DNA of 64,000 nucleotides from Nitzschia sp. DOCU1 (lineage: Eukaryota; Bacillariophyta; Bacillariophyceae; Bacillariales; Bacillariaceae). The stretch covers positions 2,604,001-2,668,000 of the forward strand of contig OX595992.1 of the NCBI GenBank assembly GCA_951394045.1, in the 5' to 3' direction. This document shows, piece after piece, positions 44,806-53,393 of this stretch (within the stretch, counting starts at the first letter, position 1; the number at the start of each line of letters is the position of its first letter). Made by a program: the position numbers and the translations under genes. The notes below the pieces were generated by a model that had not been told where the DNA came from, searched no databases, and saw only the letters and a list, made by a program, of their open reading frames with translations.

Positions 44806-47800
44806 ATGCAAACGAGGGGTATCTTCCTTTTGCTATTGTTGGGCGTTGCCTCGGCTGAGTACATGCTTGAGCAGCAGAATCAACAGCATGACCTGAATCA
44901 AGCAGAGACGAAGTATTTGCAAGGAGAGGATGACGATGAGGAGAACCCATCGCCGTCCAAACGACTCCGTGAGGCTGTTCAAGGTCCTCCTCGAGTCCTA
45001 CAAGACCCAGCTCCGAAATCAAAGATCCTTTCTGACGGAGAAGACGGTGACACAACGGAAGATCGATACATTCGTTCATCTGCCAGATCGTCGATTCCCG
45101 CCGGAAGCGAGTACGTAGATAGTCGACCGACCTATACGGCGAGTGGTACAAAGTCGTCCAAAAACCCTTGCCCGACCGCAGCCCCGGCTAATACCAAGGG
45201 TAGTAAGAGAGCTCGGTTCCTCGATGCGCCGGGTCCCAGGCATAACGACGACAAAGTCAAGATTGCGGAGTCTGCTGCCGATGATAGTGAAGGCACTGCC
45301 CAGTACTCCAGGACAAGCATCCGCGAAGGGGATGGGATGGCAGATCGATTAGATTATTTTTCGGCGACTGGATCGAGCAAAGGAGCGAAAAAGGCTAGCA
45401 AATCATCCAAGAGCAAAGGTTGCGATGATGAAGTTCAATCCACTATGCCCTCATCGGAACCATCCAGTATGCCAACCAAGTCCTCGGCACCGAGCGAATC
45501 CAAGATGCCGTCCAGTATGCCCAGCAAGTCCTCGGCGCCAAGCGATTCCAAGATGCCATCCGCAGAACCTTCAACGTCATCCCATCCGTCCAAAATGCCA
45601 TCTCCGAGCATGGACGGCAGCGGCGACTCTTCCTCACCTTCCAAGTTGCCATCTGCAGAACCTTCTAGGCAACCATCGGACGTGCCCAGCTCTGAGCCAT
45701 CCGAGTCTTCAAAACCAAGTACGGTGCCAAGCGCAGAACCTTCAATGTCTGCGGCACCGAGCGATTCCAAGATGCCATCTAGTATGCCCAGCAAGTCCGC
45801 AGCGCCAAGTGATTCCAAGATGCCATCCGCAGAACCTTCAAAGTCATCAAAGCCTTCTAGGCTGCCATCTGACGTGCCCAGCTCTGAGCCATCCAAGTCT
45901 TCACAGCCAAGCACCGTCCCAAGCGCTTCTAAGCAACCATCCGACGAGCCTAGTAGGCAGCCATCTGACGAGCCTAGTTCCGAGCCCTCGAAGTCGTCAA
46001 AGCCCAGCACGGAGCCCAGCGCAGAACCTTCAAAATCATCGAAACCAAGTAGGCAGCCGAGCAACGAGCCATCCCAGAGGCCTTCCAGACAGCCATCCGA
46101 CGAGCCTAGTTCTGAGCCCTCGAAGTCGTCAAAGCCCAGCACGGTGCCAAGCGAGGAACCGTCCAAGTCATCAAAGCCTTCTAGGCAGCCATCTGACGAG
46201 CCAAGCTCTGAGCCCTCGAAGTCTTCCAAGCCCAGCACGGAACCCAGCGCGGAACCTTCAAAATCATCCAAGCCGTCTTCTGAGCCATCCAAGTCTTCCA
46301 AGCCCAGCACGGAGCCCAGCGCGGAACCTTCCAAGTCGTCAAAGCCTTCTAGGCAGCCATCTGACGAGCCAAGCTCTGAGCCCTCGAAGTCGTCAAAGCC
46401 CAGCACGGAACCCAGCGCGGAACCTTCAAAATCATCCAAGCCGTCATCTGAGCCATCCAAATCTTCCAAGCCCAGCACGGAGCCCAGCGCGGAACCTTCC
46501 AAGTCGTCAAAGCCTTCTAGGCAGCCATCTGACGAGCCAAGCTCTGAGCCCTCGAAGTCGTCAAAGCCCAGCACGGAACCCAGCGCGGAACCTTCAAAAT
46601 CATCCAAGCCGTCATCTGAGCCATCCAAATCTTCCAAGCCCAGCAAAGAGCCCAGCGCGGAACCTTCCAAGTCATCAAAGCCTTCAAGACAGCCATCAGA
46701 CGAGCCTAGTTCCGAGCCATCCAAATCATCAAAGCCCAGCACGGAGCCTAGCGAGGAACCGTCCAAGTCTTCAAAGCCTTCTAGGCAGCCATCTGACGAG
46801 CCATCGCAGAAGCCATCTAGACAGCCATCTGACGAGCCTAGTGCTGAGCCATCCAAGTCTTCCAAGCCCAGCAAAGAGCCCAGCGCGGAACCTTCCAAGT
46901 CTTCAAAGCCAAGTAGGCAGCCGAGCGACGAGCCATCCCAGAAGCCTTCCAGACAGCCATCCGACGAGCCTAGTTCAGAGCCTTCCAAGTCTTCCAAGCC
47001 CAGCAAAGAGCCCAGCGCGGAACCTTCCAAGTCTTCAAAGCCAAGTAGGCAGCCGAGCGACGAGCCATCCCAGAAGCCTTCCAGACAGCCATCCGACGAG
47101 CCTAGTTCTGAGCCTTCCAAGTCTTCCAAGCCCAGCAAAGAGCCCAGCGCGGAACCTTCCAAGTCTTCAAAGCCTTCTAGGCAGCCATCTGACGAGCCCA
47201 GCTCTGAGCCCTCGAAGTCGTCAAAGCCCAGCACGGAGCCCAGCGCGGAGCCATCGAAGTCTTCAAAGCCAAGTAGGCAGCCGAGCGACGAGCCATCCCA
47301 GAAGCCTTCCAGACAGCCATCTGACGAACCAAGTTTGAAGCCTTCCCGCAAGCCGTCCCGTCAGCCCTCCGACGAGCCAAGCGCGGAACCTTCCAAGTCG
47401 TCAAAGCCGAGTAGGCAGCCGAGCGACGAGCCTTCCCGAAAGCCAAGTCGTCAACCATCGGACGAGCCCTCGTCAATGCCCAGTTTCACATTCCTACCCG
47501 AATGTAACTTACGGCCAAATCCGCCGAGTCCCACGCCTAACCCATTTTGCAATTCCACTAGTCCCACTTATATTAGATTCAACCCGCCAGGTGGTCCAAC
47601 GGTTTCCCCTGTTCCTTTTGGTTTTTCGTCGGGGACCCTCTGTGGGCCTGAAATAACCAAAAATGATCCTCCAGCAGTACCTACACCAGTTGTCTCCAGA
47701 CCCGACGAAAAAGGTCATGATGTGTTTTGCTGCACTTGCTGCTGCAGCCCGGGCCTGTTAACCGCGCCCACTCCTCAATATAACGATGGTGAGACACCTG

Positions 47801-48042
47801 GATCCACACCTGCAAGAAGATGCACCGAAAAGTCGACATGTGACAACTGCAGAGCAATCGGTGCTTCTTGCACTAATGGCAACCAATGTTGCAGTGGTAA
47901 CTGCTCAAACAGCTTAGGCGGCACATGCATCAGCAGCATCACCACTCGCAGTGATGGTCTGTTCGGGTTGGGATTATTCGATGGTGGTGACCGAAACCTC
48001 GCGCCGGACGAAGACGACGACGAGGAATTTACGCGTTGGTAA
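44806..48042 (+). CDS. Secreted Ser/Pro/Lys repeat protein with Cys-rich end and RXL-W tail (unit A)
   Basis: 1,078 aa. The ATG at 44806 starts a signal peptide (MQTRGIFLLLLLGVASA). An RXL site (RVL, residues 63-65) follows. A block shared with the paralogue at 53394 includes KVKIAES, AQYSRTSIREG and DYFSATGSSK. From about residue 215 to 895 the chain is built of tetrapeptides xxPS or KSSK, such as EPSKSSKPSTEPSAEPSKSS, in higher-order units. The end has CCTCCCSPG, a CC-S-G-x-C module (ASCTNGNQCCSGNC) and the tail DGLFGLGLFDGGDRNLAPDE to TRW. Secreted, with Ser/Thr targets for glycosylation or phosphorylation and Lys clusters as in silica-associated proteins. A cell-wall or adhesion role is inferred. 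Confidence 0.85.
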   Translation: MQTRGIFLLLLLGVASAEYMLEQQNQQHDLNQAETKYLQGEDDDEENPSPSKRLREAVQGPPRVLQDPAPKSKILSDGEDGDTTEDRYIRSSARSSIPAGSEYVDSRPTYTASGTKSSKNPCPTAAPANTKGSKRARFLDAPGPRHNDDKVKIAESAADDSEGTAQYSRTSIREGDGMADRLDYFSATGSSKGAKKASKSSKSKGCDDEVQSTMPSSEPSSMPTKSSAPSESKMPSSMPSKSSAPSDSKMPSAEPSTSSHPSKMPSPSMDGSGDSSSPSKLPSAEPSRQPSDVPSSEPSESSKPSTVPSAEPSMSAAPSDSKMPSSMPSKSAAPSDSKMPSAEPSKSSKPSRLPSDVPSSEPSKSSQPSTVPSASKQPSDEPSRQPSDEPSSEPSKSSKPSTEPSAEPSKSSKPSRQPSNEPSQRPSRQPSDEPSSEPSKSSKPSTVPSEEPSKSSKPSRQPSDEPSSEPSKSSKPSTEPSAEPSKSSKPSSEPSKSSKPSTEPSAEPSKSSKPSRQPSDEPSSEPSKSSKPSTEPSAEPSKSSKPSSEPSKSSKPSTEPSAEPSKSSKPSRQPSDEPSSEPSKSSKPSTEPSAEPSKSSKPSSEPSKSSKPSKEPSAEPSKSSKPSRQPSDEPSSEPSKSSKPSTEPSEEPSKSSKPSRQPSDEPSQKPSRQPSDEPSAEPSKSSKPSKEPSAEPSKSSKPSRQPSDEPSQKPSRQPSDEPSSEPSKSSKPSKEPSAEPSKSSKPSRQPSDEPSQKPSRQPSDEPSSEPSKSSKPSKEPSAEPSKSSKPSRQPSDEPSSEPSKSSKPSTEPSAEPSKSSKPSRQPSDEPSQKPSRQPSDEPSLKPSRKPSRQPSDEPSAEPSKSSKPSRQPSDEPSRKPSRQPSDEPSSMPSFTFLPECNLRPNPPSPTPNPFCNSTSPTYIRFNPPGGPTVSPVPFGFSSGTLCGPEITKNDPPAVPTPVVSRPDEKGHDVFCCTCCCSPGLLTAPTPQYNDGETPGSTPARRCTEKSTCDNCRAIGASCTNGNQCCSGNCSNSLGGTCISSITTRSDGLFGLGLFDGGDRNLAPDEDDDEEFTRW
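45446..47484 (+). repeat. Nested tetrapeptide-coding repeats in the unit A protein
   Basis: Base period is 12 nt (four codons, ending Pro-Ser). Higher-order units visible by landmark spacing: 168 bp between the TAGGCAGCC landmarks at 46182, 46350 and 46518 (a variant at 46686), and 132 bp between CCGAGCGACGAGCC at 46921 and 47053. All are multiples of 12. Two other frames, one on each strand, are also free of stops across this block. Confidence 0.9.
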
Positions 48043-48506
48043 AACAATTGGGTCATGGTGTTTGCATCATGCCATTCGTAGATCATAAGAACATTCTGCA
48101 TTTAATAAACCAAAGAAGTAAACGATAGTCTAATCCGAGGTATGTGACTCTGCCCTTTCCAATATCGTCGACGAGATCGATGCAATGTGATGCGGTGGCT
48201 GCCTGATGAAGATGATGCCATCTCATTCACATTCATGGCACACCCATTCGGGGCACCGTAAAGCTATCATAGACGATCGACCAATCATATCCTGTTAAAC
48301 ATTGAACCAATCATTGCACATAAAGCTATAAACGCTTGACCAATCATATCACACAAATTGGAGAAAGGATAATTTTATCGTTCTCACGTACATTTTTCAT
48401 ATTGAACAAATTACTATCAATATGAAAATACGATAGATCTCATATTCGACGATATTTAGGAGAGGCGGGTACCGGGCTCGAGAGGATCCCGAAAGCAGCA
48501 AACCAC
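48043..48506. other. 3' flank of the unit A gene
   Basis: AT-rich, no gene. A direct repeat lies here: 'aaagctatcatagacgatcgaccaatcatatc' near 48261 and 'aaagctataaacgcttgaccaatcatatc' near 48322. Confidence 0.45.
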
Positions 48507-49330
48507 GGGAGCGGCGACGGTTAAGGTTCGTGCCAGGTCAGTACCGAATATGGCGAACTAACCTAAGTCGACCTACGCATCGAGCGAACATCTGTTAAAA
48601 AGAGCCTCTTTCCTAGACTTCAGGGGGGGAAGCGCTGGAAAAGTCCAACACACAAAAACCGTGTTTGGAAAAGTCCTAACACGGTTGTTGTGTGTTGGAA
48701 TTTTCCATGTCTCGAAGTCCAAAGCCGCTTTCCTGGTTCCTACCTACTGTGCCAGAAAAGAAAACTGGGGTCCGCCATGCCCCCAAATTCTCAATGCGAC
48801 CATTATGATGAAGCATTCCCACGCAGAGCATCGTCATCGTCATCACTAGCTACTACCCATTTTCGATTGATGACGACAACATGCATCATGAGTCGTCTTG
48901 GGAAGACATGAGCAGCCCCACCATCATGCTGCATTATCACAATCGCTAAATTTAATCTCGCATGTTTGAGGAGAGAGGAGAAGAAGAAGGAGTGGATTCC
49001 GGATCGATTCGACTAATGGGGGGAAGAAGGGGACCCGCGACGACCCTTCCGTCTAAATTAAGTATGTAGGTATGGATGCATTTAAAGGTACTAGCACTAA
49101 TTAAGACAAAAGTAACGGTTGGAAAAGTCCAACACACAACAACCGTGCTTGGAAAAGTCCAATCCCGTATTCCAACTGTTGGAATTTTCCAGCAATGAAT
49201 TCCAATCACCCCTGTTGCGATTTCGGCTGCAATTGAGTGCGCATGAAGTTTGCCCGCCGTTAGGGTCTCTTGAAGCGGATGATCAAAACTTCGCCTTCTC
49301 TGGGAGAAGGGTTCTTCGTCGACGCTCCGG
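48507..49330 (-). mobile_element. MITE-like element, copy 2 (inverted relative to copy 1)
   Basis: About 824 bp. It reads GGGAGCGGCGACGG at its left end and CGTCGACGCTCCG at its right end, and is the near-exact reverse complement of 41893-42729. The same subterminal GGAAAAGTCC/TTTTCC arrays occur at 48645-48710 and 49115-49195. No transposase frame. Together the two copies bracket the unit A repeat gene. Confidence 0.75.
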
Positions 49331-49625
49331 TAGATCTTCCAAATTACCAGCTAAGCGAAAGCGCGACATTTTGATTCACTCGATTCTCTCTAGTTGTAGT
49401 AGAGGGAAGAGACGTTCGGCGCCACTCTAGTAGTTGTCGAAAAAGTAATTCATCGATAATGGTGCTTCGCAATCCCTCTATTTGAACAAACTGTCGTAAA
49501 ACCGAATGCTATCAAGAGAATGGTTATCACAGTTAGCGAGCAATTTGTTGAAGGCCCGACAAGAATATGCCCCGCCCGGTCCAATTGCAGTATAGAATAA
49601 CAACAAAAAAGGCCTCGTTTCTTCT
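49331..49625. other. Short intergenic stretch
   Basis: Between element copy 2 and the gene-tail fragment at 49626. No gene seen. Confidence 0.3.
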
Positions 49626-49840
49626 CTACTCTTCGCTATGAATACCTTGATACAAGGCTTCCGGCTCTTCCCAGTCGCTGTCATTGTCACTAGTTTTCTT
49701 TTCGTTGGATTGCCCGACGTTTTTTTCTTGTGTTGTTTTGATTCGTCGTGTCTTTTCCTCTTGGTATGCTAATCGCTCCAATCGTTTGGCTTGGGCTTGT
49801 TGATCATAATTCGACTTGGCAGCGGCGGCGGTGGCAATGG
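49626..49840 (-). pseudogene. C-terminal fragment of an unrelated gene abutting the repeat relic
   Basis: The minus frame ends with a coherent charged helical C-terminus (AKSNYDQQAQAKRLERLAYQ; DSDWEEPEALYQGIH) and a stop at 49626. Beyond 49840 the same frame runs into the antisense of the PS-repeat relic, so the long minus frame up to 50363 is a fortuitous fusion. It reads as the broken 3' end of another gene joined at a duplication or rearrangement junction. Family not recognised. Confidence 0.5.
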
Positions 49841-50556
49841 CAGGATCAAAGTCTTCAAAGCCTTCTACACAGCCATCCCGGAAGCCATCCCAGAAGCCAT
49901 CCCAGAAGCCTTCAAGACAGCCATCCGAGGAGCCTATCTCTGAGCCATCCGAGTCTTCAAAGACGAGTATGGAGCCAAGCGCAGAACCTTCCGAATCATC
50001 AAAACCAAGAAGGCAACCACCGGACGAGCCTAGTTCCGAGCCATCTAGATCATCGGCAAAGCCCAGCACGGAGCCAAGAGAGAAACCTTCCAAGTCGTCG
50101 AAGCCTTCGTTGAAGCCATCCAACGTGCCGAGCTCTGAGCCGTCCAAATCGTCAAAGCCAAGTATGGTGCCAAGTGCCGAGCCATCCAAGTCTTCAAAGC
50201 CAAGTGCGGTGCCAAGCGCAGAACCCTCCAAGTCGTCAGGGCCAAGTCTGGTGCCAAGCACGAGACCCTCCAAGTCTTCAAGGCCAAGCTCGGAACCTAC
50301 TACATCATCAGAGCCGTCCGGCAATCCGAGCTCCACTAATGAAGGCGAATGTTTGGCTCGCACCTATCCAACCCCGATTGCCGATTTTTGTCCCGTCCTA
50401 CCCTCCAACCGGATTTCGGGCAGGCAAAAAACACAAAGTGTGGGACTTCATCCTCCACTACGTCGCAACCTACTCCGGACGAGTATGGTTACGGCCCTAC
50501 ATTACAAAAATTTCCCCATGGAGGATTTCATCGTTTCGCGCATCGCCCTCCCTTGA
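49816..50556 (+). pseudogene. 5'-truncated third copy of the PS-repeat protein gene
   Basis: The plus frame encodes PS-repeats (SKPSTQPSRKPSQKPSQKPS onward) then NEGECLARTYPT, matching RDEGKCLARRYPT of the paralogue at 53394-56908. There is no signal peptide; the frame starts at a weak codon inside the junction with the gene-tail fragment. After 50400 the match continues in another frame (TSQPTPDEYGYG, as in ASQPTPDEYGYD), so the C-terminal Cys region is frame-shifted and the RXL-W tail is lost. Confidence 0.7.
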
Positions 50557-51959
50557 AATAACCGCCAACGTTAGCATTGCCAACTCTTGAGGGCAATAAT
50601 GAGGTTTTCTAAATTTTTATATAAGTAATACAATCCGGAATGGTATATAACACCGAGAACCGAAGTTTCCGCCACAAACTTGGATTCCACGATCAACATC
50701 CGACACAAATGACTGAACCAATTTGTACCTAATTTGCACCAGATAGTAATTAGTTGCTACTGAGCCGGTTCTGGCTTGGGCCACGCGTAGAAACACTTGG
50801 TAACCATTCTTCATGGCATCGCGATAAAGGATATCAAAAGATCCAGGCCAAATGTAAGTGGCAACGAGATATTGGGCAGCAAAACCTCGGATTGGACTAA
50901 AAGGACCAAATATCATTGAAGTTTGGTGCCCTGCCTCGTTACAAATCCATAGTAAGATGACAAAACAAACTATACTGGTGACTTATCAAACGTCTAAAGA
51001 GTACGTGTGTTCATTATCACAACTTGAAATGGTCTGTAGCAAACGTTTCATGACTTCTTCTGACCGTGCTCTATAACACGGCGCATCGCGCGTCACTGAT
51101 GCATTATTTTACGCGTAATTTGTACGTAGTCAGTAATTAGTTGCTACTGAGCTGAGTTTGGCTTCTCAGGCGTAGTAACTTTCGGGATCCATTCTTTAAG
51201 ACATCACGAAAAAGAATATCAAAAGGATTTCACGCTGGATGTAAGTGGTAAAGACTAGTGAGCATCAACACCTTTCCACCCTGGTCCCAGTAGGACTTGG
51301 TAATAAACCTACGTGCGCGCATGCGCGTGACTGGTTAGTCCCGAAGGGAAATGGCTGCAAAATCGACTTTTAACCAATGCGAGATAAGTGGTATGCGACT
51401 CCACGCCAGCATTCCTTTTACTATCAGAGAGACAGATCTGAAGCCTCCTACCACTTATCTTGAATTGGTTAAAAGTTACAGTTAGTCAAATCTACTTAGG
51501 AAAACGAGTCGGAAATGCAGTTATCCTAGCCCTACACAAATTTTAGTAATCGTTCAACAGAGTGCGCCTGCCGGATGACTCGTTATTTTAGCGCGCCTGT
51601 CAGACGTGCTCTGAAATTTTTGTAATGTTGTTGCAGTTGCTGCTGCAGGCAGCCGACTACATCAACGGACTTCAAATACCAAGAAGTCTTCGGCGCTGAT
51701 GTAGAAAGATTCTGGCATGCCTCGCTGTGGTGGCGGGCGGGGCGATGAACAAAGTAGTAATCATGTGGGTCAATTATTTGAATCACTCGAACTAAACTAT
51801 TCGCCTCCGAGCTCCTATCTCGCCACAGAGATCACGAGCCCTGGAACACACGTACCACGTAGCATAGGTAGCCTGCATACATACGGCACCGGACACATAA
51901 TCGCCGTGCCGTCGCTGTTTTTTCCCCCCACCATCATGCGCAAAAGCTTCACAAAGAGA
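50557..51959. other. Intergenic region with degenerate direct and inverted repeats
   Basis: A direct repeat of about 140 bp: 50725-50866 against 51118-51260 (both contain 'agtaattagttgctactgag' and 'atgtaagtgg'). An inverted repeat pairs 51367-51393 with 51449-51475 (25 of 27 match). A 19-nt alternating purine-pyrimidine run with a palindromic core (CGCGCATGCGCG) lies at 51311-51329. No gene seen. Confidence 0.55.
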
Positions 51960-53393
51960 TGATCAACAAAATGAAGAGCAGAGTCTTCTCACTGCTATCA
52001 ATTGCATTGCCTCTACTACAGGTACCCTACTAGTAGCTATTTCCAGTGGAGATACTGGTGGTATAGTTGAGTTCGTTCATTTTCTTGGCGGCCTGAAAAT
52101 GTGCAGCATCATGGCGTCTCTGCTGCGGAATTCTGGTGCTGGGGGTGAGACCGCATCAAGATTGCCTTCCGTCTTTAGGATGTGGGTCGTCGACCTTACT
52201 ATCTTCTCTCAAGACATTGGCTCTTTGTTGAGGATGCAGCAAGAATCCGAGAGTTTTGGCCTGGTGTTAATGGTGGTAACGGTGGAAGATGCTACTTTCG
52301 AGGACATGCTGCCGCTGCTTGTTGGCACCACTAGCTACCTTGGACTACAGTGACGCTTTCGTAAGGATGCACAATATCTCTTGTTTGGAAACGAACCACA
52401 ATCAGCGACTAGCTTGAGGCGTCGCTTGCCAGCAGTGGCTCTTGCGTCTTGGGCTATCCTCAGACACATGACGACAACGACGACGACGGCGGAAAATTAT
52501 TTCTGCAATGGTGTTGTACTGTCATTCTTGCCATGCACAAAATGACTCTTCGCCGTGGCTTAGGTCTTGTTGTGAGACTCCATCGTCCTTTTGATTCACG
52601 ATTTGATAGACGGCGGAAAGTGGTGTACATCCTATATGATCATGTGGCGTGGGTGGCAACGAATACTAACGTTTGGGACTCCACTAAATAGTCTTGGGGA
52701 ATAGATGCCTGACGGGAAACTTCACTGCTAGGTGCTGCTTTCACTGGAGGCGGGAGCGGCACATGCACGACAGCACCACCACTTCTCCCAACAACATGCC
52801 GCCGTTTCACACATCCTCTATGCCTCGAGGCTCCTCAGAAACGACATGGACAGAATCTTCGCTACCAACCACCATATGAGTAAAGCTAATGTAAAGTTTG
52901 AGGTGGCAGAGTTCTTTTGATCAGCGAAAATGTTGCAACACATTGTTAGTTTCGCCCTGCAATCGAGTGGTGGTCTTGATAGCAAAACAAGGGCTCGGAA
53001 CATTCCTTTATCTGACGTCAGCATATATCCCCTATTGATGAGTACCGGTAGGCATATCTTCGAAAGGATGCAACGCTCGTGTGTACAGTAGAATTTCATT
53101 GGATCTTTTACATGAATATTGCCCCATCCCCTTTTATCATACAACTCTTGTATTCGTCCAAATGAGTTTCCGTTGAAGTTCTAGTATGGGTCAAAGTGTT
53201 GCAAGCGCTCACAAATGCGCCATCTTTCCAATTTTTAGGGTTGGCCATATTTCTCTGACTTCCGACTTCAACCGGCACTCTACCGTAGATCATTGGCAGC
53301 TGCCCAAAAGATGTGAAAAAAGAGCCAGAAACGTTGCATTTTTATTAGTGTGCAGCATATCCATCCATATTGTATTCACGACAAGAACAGGAG
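51960..53393. other. 5' part of duplicated unit B; no supportable gene
   Basis: Counterpart of 42790-44805, more diverged. The best-preserved block is around 52223-52420 (matches 44110-44320), including 'gaggacatgctgccgctgcttgttggc'. Conservation upstream of both genes suggests shared regulatory sequence carried by the duplication. An ACCGGT palindrome lies at 53044. Confidence 0.5.

Noticed and set aside
45425..47338. 637-codon second plus-strand frame (similarly 55260-56429)
   Set aside because: Arg/Ser/His/Leu-rich shadow of the repeat array; no start context and no independent flanking coding signal.
45435..47351. 638-codon minus-strand frame (and 689-codon one at 54373-56442)
   Set aside because: Gly/Ser/Asp/Leu repeat text is the exact antisense of the PS-repeat genes, which have signal peptides and Cys-rich ends. 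It is a consequence of the 12-nt codeword.
48661..48849. Small frame with His-rich end in element copy 2 (matching one in copy 1)
   Set aside because: It is identical in both copies only because the whole element is; no motif and the frame crosses the subterminal repeats.
50174..50590. Alternative plus frame in the truncated repeat copy
   Set aside because: Shadow of the PS-repeat relic; its C-terminal half only partly overlaps the frame-shifted Cys region.
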